Notes: generated by a model from the letters alone, not told the origin. Positions 44,701 through 53,467 are shown, counted from the first letter of the stretch. The stretch is 64,000 nt of DNA from Planctomycetales bacterium (GCA_027449865.1 DAIDKV010000014.1:36766-100765); one strand, 5' to 3'. Numbers and translations: made by a program.

Positions 44701-47185
44701 GCAGAACCCGCAGCCTGGTCAGCCCGGCTCGGCCGGTGAGAATTCGAACCAGCAAAACGGCGATCCTCGGAGCGGCGGTCAACAGACAGGTGCCACCAAC
44801 CCGAACACCCAGGGGTCGGGCCAGTCCCAGAATCGATCCGGTCAAGGGAGTGGCAGGCAGCCGGGAAATCCTCCAGGGAACCAGTCGCCTCCGTCCAACG
44901 GCGGCAATCCTCAGTCGGGAAATCCCAACCAGAACCAGGGCACGCAGGGTCAGCCAAACGGCGGACAGAACGGCCAGTCGCCTCAGCCCAACGCACCCAA
45001 TCCCCAGTCGGGAATGGGCAACCCGTCGAACCCGACCCAGCCAACGCCCAGTCAGCCGAATGCGGGAAATCCTCGGACGAGTCCCAACCAGACTCAGCGC
45101 GGGATGAATCCGCCGAACGCGACCCAGCCGCAAGCCGGCTCGCCGAACCAGACGCCTCCCTCCGAATCCCAGCCATCGCAGGGTCCGATGGGTCCGAAAG
45201 AGCCCGGTGACTCGACACCCCGGACCGATCAGGCCGGCAACGAGCAACCGGGAAATCCGTCGGCGAAGGGCAATCCCACGGGAAATCCGCCCTCGGGCAC
45301 GCGATCCCAGCGCGAGAATGGCGCCCAGCAAAACAGCGACGCCGGAAACCCGAAAACCGAGTTCCCCAACCCGGCTTCCCAGAGGGAGTCGTCACCCTCC
45401 TCGCCGAACGCGAACAAGGCGAACAGGTCGGGGTCGGATTCGAACGCGGGGACCCAGAACGCGAATCAGCCGAACCCGAACCCGCCCAACATGCGAGGTC
45501 CGCAAAACGAACAATCGGACCTTCAGCGCGGGAGCCAGCAGGGAGCCGACCAGCACGACAAGAGCGAGAGCGGAGCCTCGGGGACTCCGCCACCACAGGG
45601 TCAACAGCCGCCCAACGCCGAGATGCAAAAAGGTCCAGGCGGCCAGAAGACACCCTCCGAGAACGCCGCTTCCAAGACCCAGGGGGATAATCCCAGGGGC
45701 CGGATGTCGAACCAGGAGGCCACGGCCAAGACGAGCGGGCCGAAGTCGAAGGGCCAGACCGTTAAGCCCGACAAATATCCGGCTGAAGAGAAGGCGAAAC
45801 CCGAGAAGTATCCTCGGCCAGAAGCCAAGAAGAAGGCACAGCCGAAGGAAGAAACGCCTCCTCCGCAGGAGATGGATAATCCCTTGCGGCAGCCGGAAAC
45901 GTCCCCCAATCCCCCGTTGCAGGATCAATTCCCAACGGGCGGAAAACCGTCGAACGGCGGAGGACAGGGCGGAGGTGGCGCGCAGCCCGGTCAGCCCATG
46001 CCCGGCCGACAACCTCAGGGCTCAGGCAACGGCGGAGGACAGCCACAGACGGGTTCAGGTCAGCCCCAGTCCGGATCAGGCCAGGGCTCCGGTCAGCCCC
46101 AGCAAGGAACCGGCTCAGGCTCCGGAAATCAGCCAGGCTCAGGCTCCGGAAATCAGCCAGGACAGGGAATGGGCGCGCAGACCAATCCAAGCGCGGGAGG
46201 CCAGGGTTCTTCGGAGGCGGGATCTTCCCAGGCCGGGAGCAGCCCGAGTCAGGCTGGCGGCGACCGGCAAGGTCAGGCCGGAGGCGCTCCAGGTGCGGGA
46301 AGGCCCGGCCAGGGCCAGACTCAGGCAGGTAATGCCGGCGGGGCATCTTCCAATCGGCAAGCGTCCGGTCGGCAAGGGTCGACGCCGGGCCAGGGCAATC
46401 CCTCGGGTGGCACTCCTCCGGACTCGAACGGGGCCTCGGGATCCGGCGTCCCAAGCAACGGTGGGCCGCCACGGGACAGCTCGAATCCGAATGCCAACGG
46501 CAATGCCGGGCAGCCGGGTCAGGGAAGCAGCTCGGGTCAGTCGAGCCAGTCAGGCGGTCAGCCGGGCGGCGCGAGTTCCAGCGGTGCTTCCGGCGGAGGC
46601 AATCAGCCCGGCATGGGCATGAAACCTGGCGGATCGGGAGTGAGCAATCCGACCTTCGGCGGCGGCGGCGATGGCCAGCAGACCGCTGGCAACCCGGGCG
46701 ATGGCTCCGTTCCCAAGGATGAGACCACCCCCTCGCCGAAGGCCGAGGATCCCGCAAACCCGTTCGGCCGGGACGATGTCGCTCCGAAGGGGACTCAGCA
46801 ATCCTCGCTGACCCTGAACAAGCTCTCCGATGCTCTCAAGGACGCCGAGACCGCGAAGGAACTGGAACAGCGCACCGGACTGAGCAAGGAGCAGCTCGAA
46901 CAGTTCGCCCGCCAGTACGAAAAGCCCAAGGTCGGACCCGGTCGTGAGGGCAAGGAGGTCGAGGTCAAGGTCGGCGAGCAGGCGCCGGTCGCCCCCGGCG
47001 CCCATCTTCCTGGCGCTGGCGTCAAGCGATTCACCAGCGATCAGATCCGGAATACACGCGGGATCAACCAGGACACGATGAAGGGGCTCAATCAGGGGAA
47101 TGACACCGACCCCCCTCCCCAGTACCGCCAGTTCTACTACAACTTCCGAAATCGGATCGCTCGCGACAACAAGTCGCGCCGCTGA
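41783..47185 (+). CDS. giant Pro/Gln/Asn/Gly-rich membrane-anchored protein (1800 aa)
   Basis: The ATG at 41783 has AGGAGG upstream. Three hydrophobic helices occur at about residues 36-57, 66-86 and 160-180, in a layout reminiscent of DUF4175-type proteins. Then two to three beta domains (to about residue 530), for example VEVFHDLDFPEYTGTEDRKE. Residues ~532-1670 are a huge low-complexity region of Pro, Gln, Asn, Gly and Ser. It includes nine tandem decapeptides GGPNQANPQQ (residues 836-925). A structured C-terminus (~1672-1800) has SLTLNKLSDALKDAETAKEL and ends QFYYNFRNRIARDNKS. It likely spans the envelope and acts as an extracellular or periplasmic scaffold; that is inferred. The antisense ORFs over it are shadows of the biased composition. 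Confidence 0.85.
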   Translation: MTVGTQAQPVGKLLDYEQFIDHQLQRTRKRIKVTDIMTAGLTLLVGFLGVLFLEVLLDHIFGMPYWLRSIVFWIGLAVALGYAAIRLVLPMIGRINALYAAKTIEEADPAFKNSLINYLELKRQRDQLPKAVLVALESRAVNDLTQVDVEAAVNQHRLMQAIYAFSGVLVVFAVYWAFSPRSPYDSVRRAFLADVVRPTNTQLVNIKPGDEHPELAEIVAGQHVNFEVNVQGTRPEKVVLHHSVDGGKFFAPKELTPGKNLYDPWSITLTNIQQSQDYYFTGGDAESKRYHLEVKPAPTIVEVFHDLDFPEYTGTEDRKEIEGGEIEAIEGTQVTVRARTNIQASYATINFSSQEVMPVGMEIDPADETRLTGKFKVMKSGTYRINFRTTGNQVNPSPVNYDIIAIPDHSPTARFILPDKPAVKVPANVKVDLVMAGTDDHGIREATLHVQQGKDLPTSKDFLENQPPRNELRASETLDLAQLHSRAGDRITYWLTVRDNKQPISNRFETAKQIIEVGEPIAAQEKKQFENQQAKQREEIQQQNPPPQPGNDVNPAPPQDDATPGAQGNTPDAGTSDQPNGGQGGKGSGQQGDQPDQGANAEDPKEAPNNPGGNPQNQLTPEQIRQIQNVLNNRQAQKGQQGAGGNNPPGNPDPARQQTNPNGNPPAGGQNPGGMWNNGPNQQRNPVQNPGNPAGAPGNNQGQALNGNPGSPENKVAPGARNDAPTVGNANPNPNQNAGNSGNSPESSPPQAGAPGGAMPPGQAGNNGQGQNTPQNSDGPRGPNPPNAPNPANPAGPGAANPPGANAQDASNPNNGGQNPQGNPSQANPGGMNPPGGPNQANPQQGGPNQANPQQGGPNQANPQQGGPNQANPQQGGPNQANPQQGGPNQANPQQGGPNQANPQQGGPNQANPQQGGPNQSNPQPQKGPNGHPNLVNPKEGMGNQPNAGGSATQQTSGNSSGSKGGVSPRQGQQNPQPGQPGSAGENSNQQNGDPRSGGQQTGATNPNTQGSGQSQNRSGQGSGRQPGNPPGNQSPPSNGGNPQSGNPNQNQGTQGQPNGGQNGQSPQPNAPNPQSGMGNPSNPTQPTPSQPNAGNPRTSPNQTQRGMNPPNATQPQAGSPNQTPPSESQPSQGPMGPKEPGDSTPRTDQAGNEQPGNPSAKGNPTGNPPSGTRSQRENGAQQNSDAGNPKTEFPNPASQRESSPSSPNANKANRSGSDSNAGTQNANQPNPNPPNMRGPQNEQSDLQRGSQQGADQHDKSESGASGTPPPQGQQPPNAEMQKGPGGQKTPSENAASKTQGDNPRGRMSNQEATAKTSGPKSKGQTVKPDKYPAEEKAKPEKYPRPEAKKKAQPKEETPPPQEMDNPLRQPETSPNPPLQDQFPTGGKPSNGGGQGGGGAQPGQPMPGRQPQGSGNGGGQPQTGSGQPQSGSGQGSGQPQQGTGSGSGNQPGSGSGNQPGQGMGAQTNPSAGGQGSSEAGSSQAGSSPSQAGGDRQGQAGGAPGAGRPGQGQTQAGNAGGASSNRQASGRQGSTPGQGNPSGGTPPDSNGASGSGVPSNGGPPRDSSNPNANGNAGQPGQGSSSGQSSQSGGQPGGASSSGASGGGNQPGMGMKPGGSGVSNPTFGGGGDGQQTAGNPGDGSVPKDETTPSPKAEDPANPFGRDDVAPKGTQQSSLTLNKLSDALKDAETAKELEQRTGLSKEQLEQFARQYEKPKVGPGREGKEVEVKVGEQAPVAPGAHLPGAGVKRFTSDQIRNTRGINQDTMKGLNQGNDTDPPPQYRQFYYNFRNRIARDNKSRR
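44288..44557 (+). repeat. nine 30-bp tandem repeats within the giant protein gene
   Basis: Units of 30 bases encode GGPNQANPQQ; eight are near-identical and the ninth reads GGPNQSNPQP. Third-position changes (CAGGGC/CAGGGT, AATCAG/AACCAG) show that the copies have drifted while the peptide was kept. Confidence 0.95.
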
Positions 47186-47209
47186 CGAGCCTCGCCGAGG
47201 ATTGTGGAC

Positions 47210-48880
47210 ATGCCGAGAGTCGGTCGTCAGGGTTCGTTCGATCCACGGGGCAACGATCGGGAGACCGCGGATCGCGACTACCTGATCGGCTTCGATCCCC
47301 GCGAGGTCCCGCATCACTTTGCCGATGTCCTGGTGATCGGCGGGGGGATTGCGGGGCTTCGGGCGGCGCTCGGCATTCCGGAGCGCTACCGTGTCCTGGT
47401 CATCACCAAGGACGAGGTTCGCGAGAGTAACAGCCATTATGCTCAGGGCGGGATCGCCGGGGTGCTCGACCCAGAGGACCGGTTCGACAATCACATCGCC
47501 GACACGATCGCCGCCGGGAAGGGGCTGTGTGATCCCTCGGTCGTCGAGATGGTGGTGCGAGAGGCCCCGGGCCGAATCGCCGAGCTGATCGAATGGGGAA
47601 CACACTTCGACCAGGTCGACGGCCAGGTCTCGCTCGGCCGCGAGGGAGGGCATTCGCACGCCCGAATCGCCCACGCGCTGGGGGACGAGACCGGCCGGGA
47701 GATCATGCGCGCCGTGATCCAGAAGGCGAAGAGCCGGCCCAATGTCCGCATCTGGCAGAACACATTCTCCGTCGACCTTCTCACGCATGAAGGCCGGTGT
47801 CGGGGGGTTCTGGTCTGGGACAGGCACCGAGGGCTGGCCCTGGTCTGGGCACGGGCCGTCGTTCTGGCCACCGGTGGCACTGGGCAGCACTTTCGGGAGA
47901 CGACAAATCCACCGATCGCCACCGGAGACGGCCATTCCATGGCCTTCCGCGCCGGCGCTGTGCTACGCGACATGGAGTTCATGCAGTTTCACCCGACCGT
48001 CCTCTACATCGCCGGGTCGGCCCGGCACCTGCTTACCGAGGCTCTCCGCGGCGAGGGGGCGTATCTACGCGACTGCCATGGCGAAAGGTTCATGCCATCA
48101 TATCATCCGATGGCTGAGCTGGCGCCTCGAGACGATGTCTCCCAGGCGATCGCCGCGCAGATGGCAAAGACGCAGCACCCGAGCGTCTACCTTGACCTCT
48201 CGCATCTCGACCCCGACCTGATCCGCCGTCGTTTCCCGGGGATCGATCGGCTCTGCCGGACCTTCGCGCTGGATATCACCCGAGACCCGATCCCAGTTTG
48301 CCCGGGTGCTCATTACATGATCGGCGGCGTGACGGTTGATCTCGCGGGCCGAACAACCCTCCCTGGTCTCTGGGCGGCCGGCGAGGTGAGCAGCTCCGGG
48401 CTCCACGGCGCCAACCGGCTCGCGTCGAACAGCCTTCTCGAAGGGCTGGTCTACGGCTCGCGGGCCGCGGAGGACATCGTCGAGCAGCTCGACCGCGAGG
48501 GCCCAAGGCCGCTGGAGGTTCCCCCGATCTCCGCGCCGGGGCGGCAAGACGGCCACGCCCGAATCGATGTCGCCGATGTCCGCGAATCGCTCCGCTCCCT
48601 GCTCTGGCGCCGGATGGGGATCACTCGAAACGCCGAGGGACTGGCCGAGGCAGCCGATCGCGTCGACCGATGGAGCCGCTACATCCTCCCGCTCGAATTC
48701 ACCGATCCGGCTGGCTGGACGCTGCAAAACATGCTCCTGGCGGCACGGCTGATGATCGCCGCGGCGACCGAGCGTCGTGAGTCGCGCGGAGTGCATTATC
48801 GACGCGACTTCCCCGCGCCCGACCCGGCTTTCCAGGACCGGCACATCACGACCGCCGAGCCCTCGGCGGTCGTCGTTTGA
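47210..48880 (+). CDS. nadB: L-aspartate oxidase
   Basis: The FAD enzyme that makes iminoaspartate for NAD synthesis. The dinucleotide motif is VIGGGIAGLRAAL near residue 40. SNSHYAQGGIAGVL (FAD/substrate loop), GGTGQHFRETTNPPIATGDG and MEFMQFHPT are all typical. The capping and C-terminal helical domains complete 556 residues. The ATG at 47210 is preferred to a GTG six bases before it. It begins 24 bases after the giant protein gene. The usual nadA/nadC are not in the window. Confidence 0.95.
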   Translation: MPRVGRQGSFDPRGNDRETADRDYLIGFDPREVPHHFADVLVIGGGIAGLRAALGIPERYRVLVITKDEVRESNSHYAQGGIAGVLDPEDRFDNHIADTIAAGKGLCDPSVVEMVVREAPGRIAELIEWGTHFDQVDGQVSLGREGGHSHARIAHALGDETGREIMRAVIQKAKSRPNVRIWQNTFSVDLLTHEGRCRGVLVWDRHRGLALVWARAVVLATGGTGQHFRETTNPPIATGDGHSMAFRAGAVLRDMEFMQFHPTVLYIAGSARHLLTEALRGEGAYLRDCHGERFMPSYHPMAELAPRDDVSQAIAAQMAKTQHPSVYLDLSHLDPDLIRRRFPGIDRLCRTFALDITRDPIPVCPGAHYMIGGVTVDLAGRTTLPGLWAAGEVSSSGLHGANRLASNSLLEGLVYGSRAAEDIVEQLDREGPRPLEVPPISAPGRQDGHARIDVADVRESLRSLLWRRMGITRNAEGLAEAADRVDRWSRYILPLEFTDPAGWTLQNMLLAARLMIAAATERRESRGVHYRRDFPAPDPAFQDRHITTAEPSAVVV

Positions 48881-48924
48881 GAAGGGGTCGGCTGCCGATC
48901 CGGCCCGACCCGGCATCGCTTCGC

Positions 48925-49836
48925 TTAAAAATTACCCGCCCGCGGGATCTCCGAGAACCGGACGACGGCGCCATCGACCCGAACCGGCGGGTCGAGCCAT
49001 CGGACCTTCGGGACGACCCTCGGCACGTAGCCGACGGCCGAGGCTGGGTCAAAGTGTCGAATGGAATCGAGTCGGCGACGGATCGAGGGAAGGTCGGCCG
49101 CGTCGAGCTTCGCGAGAACGAGGTCGTCCCGGCTCATCAGGTCGTCGGGGCGGATGACCGCTCGATCCAGAGCCTCGCGGATCGCGGCGGCAAACTCGTT
49201 GTAGATAAAAGCCTCGGTCTCGCTGGCCCACCAGTCTCGGTTCATGATCGCGAAGAGTTCCACGGCCTCTCTCGCGACGTCGACGTCGGTCAGAATGATT
49301 CGAGAATCCTCGACGTCGAGACTCGCCAGCATCCGATCGGCGGCGGCCCGGCTGACCACCCCGCAGGCGATCCCATCACGCAGGAAGTAATCCAGCCGGT
49401 CGGCGCAAAGCCAGGGGATCGGCTGTTCGAGGAGCGGGTAAATCGAGTCGTCATAGAACTCGGAGGGGAGAAATCCCATCCGGCCGAGGGCGCTGGCGAG
49501 GTCGGGACGGTCGAGCATCATCGGCTTGAGCCGCTCGTGATGGTCCTGCTCAATCGAGTGGATCAGGAAGTCGACCGCGTGCGAAAACGCGGTGTGCGAA
49601 ACGTCGTGAAGCAGCCCGGCGACCTGTTCGCGGCGATCGGCGCCCAGCCGGCGCAGCAGGAGAGCCACGCCCAGGCTATGCTCGTACCGGGTAACGTCCT
49701 TGAACGGGAACGCCAGCGCCGACGGACCGGCCTGACGCACACCCTTCAATCGTTGGAAGGTGGGGCATTCGATCAGCCCGAGAATGGCCGGATCGTCGAT
49801 CGCGACGCCGCCATAAACCCGGTCATCCCATCGCAT
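48925..49836 (-). CDS. HD-domain hydrolase (303 aa)
   Basis: Metal-binding HD phosphohydrolase of the dNTPase/YfbR-like type. Ligands are in TRYEHSLGVALLL (H, about residue 53), GLLHDVSHTAFSHA (HD, about 76), and CADRLDYFLRD (D, about 144). FQRLKGVRQAG near residue 27 is characteristic of deoxyguanosinetriphosphate triphosphohydrolase-related proteins. The substrate is likely a nucleotide but cannot be fixed. It is convergent with nadB. Confidence 0.9.
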   Translation of the reverse strand: MRWDDRVYGGVAIDDPAILGLIECPTFQRLKGVRQAGPSALAFPFKDVTRYEHSLGVALLLRRLGADRREQVAGLLHDVSHTAFSHAVDFLIHSIEQDHHERLKPMMLDRPDLASALGRMGFLPSEFYDDSIYPLLEQPIPWLCADRLDYFLRDGIACGVVSRAAADRMLASLDVEDSRIILTDVDVAREAVELFAIMNRDWWASETEAFIYNEFAAAIREALDRAVIRPDDLMSRDDLVLAKLDAADLPSIRRRLDSIRHFDPASAVGYVPRVVPKVRWLDPPVRVDGAVVRFSEIPRAGNF

Positions 49837-49930
49837 GGAGCCGCCCTTGGTCCTTGGTCTCTGGTGTTCCTTCCCTTATGATAACAGACCGTCGATCGCA
49901 ATGGGGCAGTGCAGACCGGGAGAATCACGC

Positions 49931-51052
49931 GTGACCCTCACAAACCTTCGCCGCAACGGCGCGAAAGCGTTCTTTCTATCCCTGCTGGTCTCAACGCTCG
50001 CCTGTGGCGGGTGCGGAGAGAGCGGGCCCGAGACAGGTTCCTCGCCGGCTCCGGCCGCGGGAGCAGGTAGCGGAACCTCGACCGGCAAATCCGGATCCCT
50101 GCCCCGACTGGTCTTCCTCACGAACGGCAACTCCGACTGGTGGAACGCCGTCGAGACGGGGATGAACGACGGAGCGGCCGCGTTCGGTGCCCAGGTGGAA
50201 ATGCGGCGCAACGAGGGAGACACCGCTGGCCAGATCCGACTGCTGGAAGACGTCCTTAGCCTGCCCGACGTCAAGGGCGTGGCGATCTCCGTCATGGAAA
50301 AGGACGCACCCGGAATCGCCGACAAGATGAAGGAACTGACCAAGCAGGGCAAAATCGTGATCGCCGTCGATTCGGACGGACCTCCCGACACCCGCCGGGC
50401 CTACATCGGTACCGTGAACCGCAAGGCGGGCGAGACCGCCGGAAAGGTCGCGAAGATGCTCCGCCCGCAGGGCGGCAAGGTCGTCGCGTTCGTGGGGACC
50501 GCCGCCGCCGCCAACGCCCTCGAGCGCAGGGAGGGCTTCTTCGCCGGCGCCGGAGAATCGTTCCGCGTCGACTCACAGCACGACGCCATCGAGGTCTTCG
50601 AGGACGGCGTGGACAAGACCAAGGCCATGCAGAACGTCCAGACCGCCATCAGCAAACATCCCGACGCGAACGTCTTCCTCGGCATCTGGTCGTACAACGC
50701 CCACTACATCGCCGAGGAAGTCAGCCGATTCCCGGATCGACGCAAGTCCTCCACGATCGTCACCTTCGACCTCGACGAACTCGCCGTTCAGGACGTCGTC
50801 GACGGCAAGATCGACGCCACCATCTGCCAGAACCCCTATGAGATGGGCTACCGCGGCGTCAAACTGCTCAAGGCTCTCATCGAGGACGACAAGAAGGTCC
50901 TCGGCGAAATGCTCCCCAATGGCACCGACACCATCGACACCGGCGTCCGCATCGTCGTCCCGAAAAAGGATTCGCCAGTCAAGGGCGACAACGTCATCGT
51001 CATCGACGAAATGAAGAAGTGGCTGGCGAGCAAGAATTTGAAGTCTTCCTGA
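49931..51052 (+). CDS. sugar-type ABC transporter substrate-binding lipoprotein (373 aa)
   Basis: The GTG at 49931 has GGGAG upstream and gives a lipoprotein signal with the lipobox STLAC (C25) near residues 21-25, a Lgt substrate. A Ser/Gly/Ala linker follows, then a type 1 periplasmic-binding fold related to ribose/galactose binding proteins (VFLTNGNSDWWNAVETGMND, GVAISVMEKDAPG, FLGIWSYNAHYIAEEV). Ligand unknown. The ABC ATPase that should follow is missing; an acyl-CoA dehydrogenase and then the permease come next. Confidence 0.9.
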   Translation: MTLTNLRRNGAKAFFLSLLVSTLACGGCGESGPETGSSPAPAAGAGSGTSTGKSGSLPRLVFLTNGNSDWWNAVETGMNDGAAAFGAQVEMRRNEGDTAGQIRLLEDVLSLPDVKGVAISVMEKDAPGIADKMKELTKQGKIVIAVDSDGPPDTRRAYIGTVNRKAGETAGKVAKMLRPQGGKVVAFVGTAAAANALERREGFFAGAGESFRVDSQHDAIEVFEDGVDKTKAMQNVQTAISKHPDANVFLGIWSYNAHYIAEEVSRFPDRRKSSTIVTFDLDELAVQDVVDGKIDATICQNPYEMGYRGVKLLKALIEDDKKVLGEMLPNGTDTIDTGVRIVVPKKDSPVKGDNVIVIDEMKKWLASKNLKSS

Positions 51053-51200
51053 TTTGTTCTTTGTAATTTGTTCCTTGTAATTTGTAATTGGCAGTTGTTG
51101 ATTCGTCGTTAAGGGAAGGCTTGCGAGAGCCGGGACGCCGGCACGGACCGGAGGCCGATACCAATTACAAATAACAAATTACAAGGTACAAATAGCAAGG
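51053..51200. repeat. AT-rich inverted repeat element (~148 bp)
   Basis: Left arm (51053-51091) contains TTTGTAATTTG twice and ends TAATTGG; right arm (51161-51200) begins CCAATTACAAATAACAAATT. The right arm reversed matches the left arm with a few small gaps. The spacer is GC-rich. This is the most AT-rich patch of the window and lies directly before the acyl-CoA dehydrogenase ATG. It may be a small mobile or folded element, or supply the promoter and terminator here. Confidence 0.6.
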
Positions 51201-51210
51201 ACTTTGAGAA

Positions 51211-52356
51211 ATGGATTTTTCGTTCTCGGAATCGCAACAACGCTGGTACGACACGACGCTGGCCTTTGCTCGTGAGGAGCTGGCGGTTGAGGCCGCCGAT
51301 CGCGACGAGTACGGCTTCTGGCGTGAAGGGCTCCGGCGCTGTGCGCGGTTCGGTATTGCCGGTCTTCCGGTCGCGCCCGAGTACGGTGGGCGCGGTGAGG
51401 ATCTGCCGACAACCGTGGCCGCGATGGAAGCCCTCGGCCACGGCTGCGAGGACTCTGGGCTGATCTTCGCCCTCAATGCCGAGTTGTGGACGGTCACGCT
51501 ACCAATCGCCCGGTTTGGCAGCGAGGAGCAGAAGCGCCGATATCTGCCGGGCCTTTGCGACGGCTCGATCCTGGGCGCGAATGGAGCGAGTGAGCCCGAG
51601 GCCGGCTCCGACATCTTCGCGATGCAAACCCGGGCCGAGCGTCGCGGTGACGAATGGGTTCTGAACGGGCGCAAGACCTGGATCACGGCCGGGCCGGTCT
51701 CCGACCTGTATCTCTGCTTCGCGACGACCGACCCCAGCCGCGGCATTCTCGGGATTTCGACGTTCCTGATCCCACGCGATGCTCCCGGTTTCCGGGTTGT
51801 CCGCGAGATCCCCAAGATGGGGATGAAGAGCGTGCCCATGGGCGAGCTCGCTTTTGAGGATTGCCGATTGCCCGCCGAAGCCCTCCTCGGTCGAGAGGGC
51901 CGCGGCGCCACGATCTTCAACGCCGCGATGGAGCTCGAGCGCGGCGCGATTCTCTCGGCCTCGCTCGGCACGATGCGTCGGCAGTTGGAGCGATGCATCG
52001 ACCGGGCCCGATCGCGGAAGCAGTCCGGCCGGCCCATCGGACAGTTCCAGGCGGTCTCCAACCGGCTCGCCGAGATGGCCGTCCGACTGGAAGCCAGCCG
52101 ATTGATGATTTATCGATTCGCCGACCTTCACGCCCGGGGTGAGGACGCCTCGACCGCGGCCTCCATGGCGAAACTCTTCGTCTCCGAGAGTTTCCACCAG
52201 AACAGTGTCGACGCCGTCCGCCTCTTCGGGGCCGCCGGGTACGCCGAGGAAACGGGCCTGGAACGCGAGCTGCGCGACAGCGTCGGCGGGCTGATTTATT
52301 CCGGGACCAACGACATCCAGCGCAACATCATCGCGCACGGGATGCGGCTGGGATGA
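51211..52356 (+). CDS. acyl-CoA dehydrogenase (381 aa)
   Basis: A FAD enzyme of beta-oxidation type. N-terminal helices begin MDFSFSESQQRWYDT; NGASEPEAGSD and WITAGPVSDLYL are the substrate/FAD blocks; VDAVRLFGAAGYAEETGLER and YSGTNDIQRN mark the C-terminal domain. The catalytic Glu position of short/medium-chain enzymes (YEGT) reads YSGT (S364), so the base may come from elsewhere, as in isovaleryl- or long-chain enzymes. The gene sits between a binding protein and its permease, an unusual location. Confidence 0.93.
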   Translation: MDFSFSESQQRWYDTTLAFAREELAVEAADRDEYGFWREGLRRCARFGIAGLPVAPEYGGRGEDLPTTVAAMEALGHGCEDSGLIFALNAELWTVTLPIARFGSEEQKRRYLPGLCDGSILGANGASEPEAGSDIFAMQTRAERRGDEWVLNGRKTWITAGPVSDLYLCFATTDPSRGILGISTFLIPRDAPGFRVVREIPKMGMKSVPMGELAFEDCRLPAEALLGREGRGATIFNAAMELERGAILSASLGTMRRQLERCIDRARSRKQSGRPIGQFQAVSNRLAEMAVRLEASRLMIYRFADLHARGEDASTAASMAKLFVSESFHQNSVDAVRLFGAAGYAEETGLERELRDSVGGLIYSGTNDIQRNIIAHGMRLG

Positions 52357-52423
52357 GTCCCGTGCCGCCCATCGATCCGCGACCCCAGGAAATCCCTCTC
52401 CCGAGATCCCGAGTTTCATCGCC

Positions 52424-53467
52424 ATGACCACGATCGTCCCTGACGTCTCCGAGCGCGAACCCCGTCCCACCCGTGGCGGTCCGTTGAGCTTCCTCCGGAT
52501 CTTTCGGTCGCCGGAATGGGGCCTCCTGCTCGCGATCGCCGCGGCGCTGCTGGTGATCTACCTCCTCGACTCCAGCCACGCGTTCTTTTACGGGTATCGG
52601 GTACAAACCCTCTTCCATAATGTGGCGCTTTTCGGCCTGCTGGCGATCGGTGCATCGATCGTGATCATCTCCGGCGGGATCGACCTTTCCACCGGCTCGC
52701 TTGTCGCTCTCGCCTCGGTCATCAGCGCGAAGCTCCTGACAGACTGGCTTCACGGTGGTGGATCGGCCGCGGCGCCCTCGGCGGGGCTCGTCGCGGTGGT
52801 GATCGCACTGACGCTCCTGATGGGCCTGATCATCGGCCTTTTCCACGCCTTTCTGATCACGATGGTACGCCTTCCGCCGTTCATCGCGACACTCGCAACG
52901 ATGGCCGGCCTGCGGAGCCTGGCGAAGATCGCCGACGGAAATCACACGGTGACGGTTCGCCACGCGGCCTTCCGGTTCCTCGGTGACGATTACCGGGTCT
53001 CGCTCGGGATTTTTCTGGTCGCGGCCGTCATCTTCAGCGTGATGATGGGGAACACGGTGCTGGGCCGGCACATCTACGCGATGGGCGGGAACGAGACGGC
53101 CGCTCGGCTGAGCGGCGTCCGGACGCGTCGGCTGAAATTCATCGTCTACGGTGTTTCGGGATTTCTCTCGGCGCTCGGTGGAGTGCTCTTCGCCGGCAAG
53201 AACGGCCTGGGCGACCATTCGCTTGGGGTCTCTTACGAGTTGATCGCGATCACGGCGGCCGTGGTCGGCGGTTGCAGCCTCTCGGGCGGGATCGGCTCGA
53301 TTCGAGGGACGGTCCTCGGCCTGCTCCTGACGCAGATCGTCATCCAGGGAACCGGCCAGGTCGCCCCCAAGGGAATCGATAGCACGACGATCGAGGGCCT
53401 TGTCCTGGGGACGGTCGTCATCCTGGCCGTTGCATTCAACCAGCTTGTCCGGACCCGTCGCGAGTGA
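52424..53467 (+). CDS. sugar-type ABC transporter permease (RbsC family, 347 aa)
   Basis: Eight to ten hydrophobic segments. Family features include LLAIGASIVIISGGIDLSTGS near residue 70, MVRLPPFIATLATM, and GGNETAARLSGVRTRRLKF with the EAA-like loop. TAAVVGGCSLSGGIGSIRGT is the conserved C-terminal turn. The partner ATPase is not in this locus. Start ATG at 52424. It belongs with the substrate-binding protein at 49931. Confidence 0.92.
   Translation: MTTIVPDVSEREPRPTRGGPLSFLRIFRSPEWGLLLAIAAALLVIYLLDSSHAFFYGYRVQTLFHNVALFGLLAIGASIVIISGGIDLSTGSLVALASVISAKLLTDWLHGGGSAAAPSAGLVAVVIALTLLMGLIIGLFHAFLITMVRLPPFIATLATMAGLRSLAKIADGNHTVTVRHAAFRFLGDDYRVSLGIFLVAAVIFSVMMGNTVLGRHIYAMGGNETAARLSGVRTRRLKFIVYGVSGFLSALGGVLFAGKNGLGDHSLGVSYELIAITAAVVGGCSLSGGIGSIRGTVLGLLLTQIVIQGTGQVAPKGIDSTTIEGLVLGTVVILAVAFNQLVRTRRE

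Noticed and set aside
43148..45331. A 727-residue minus-strand frame across the repeat region
   Set aside because: It is the complement of the Pro/Gln/Asn-rich repeat gene and merely mirrors its biased codons; no start signal and no domain.
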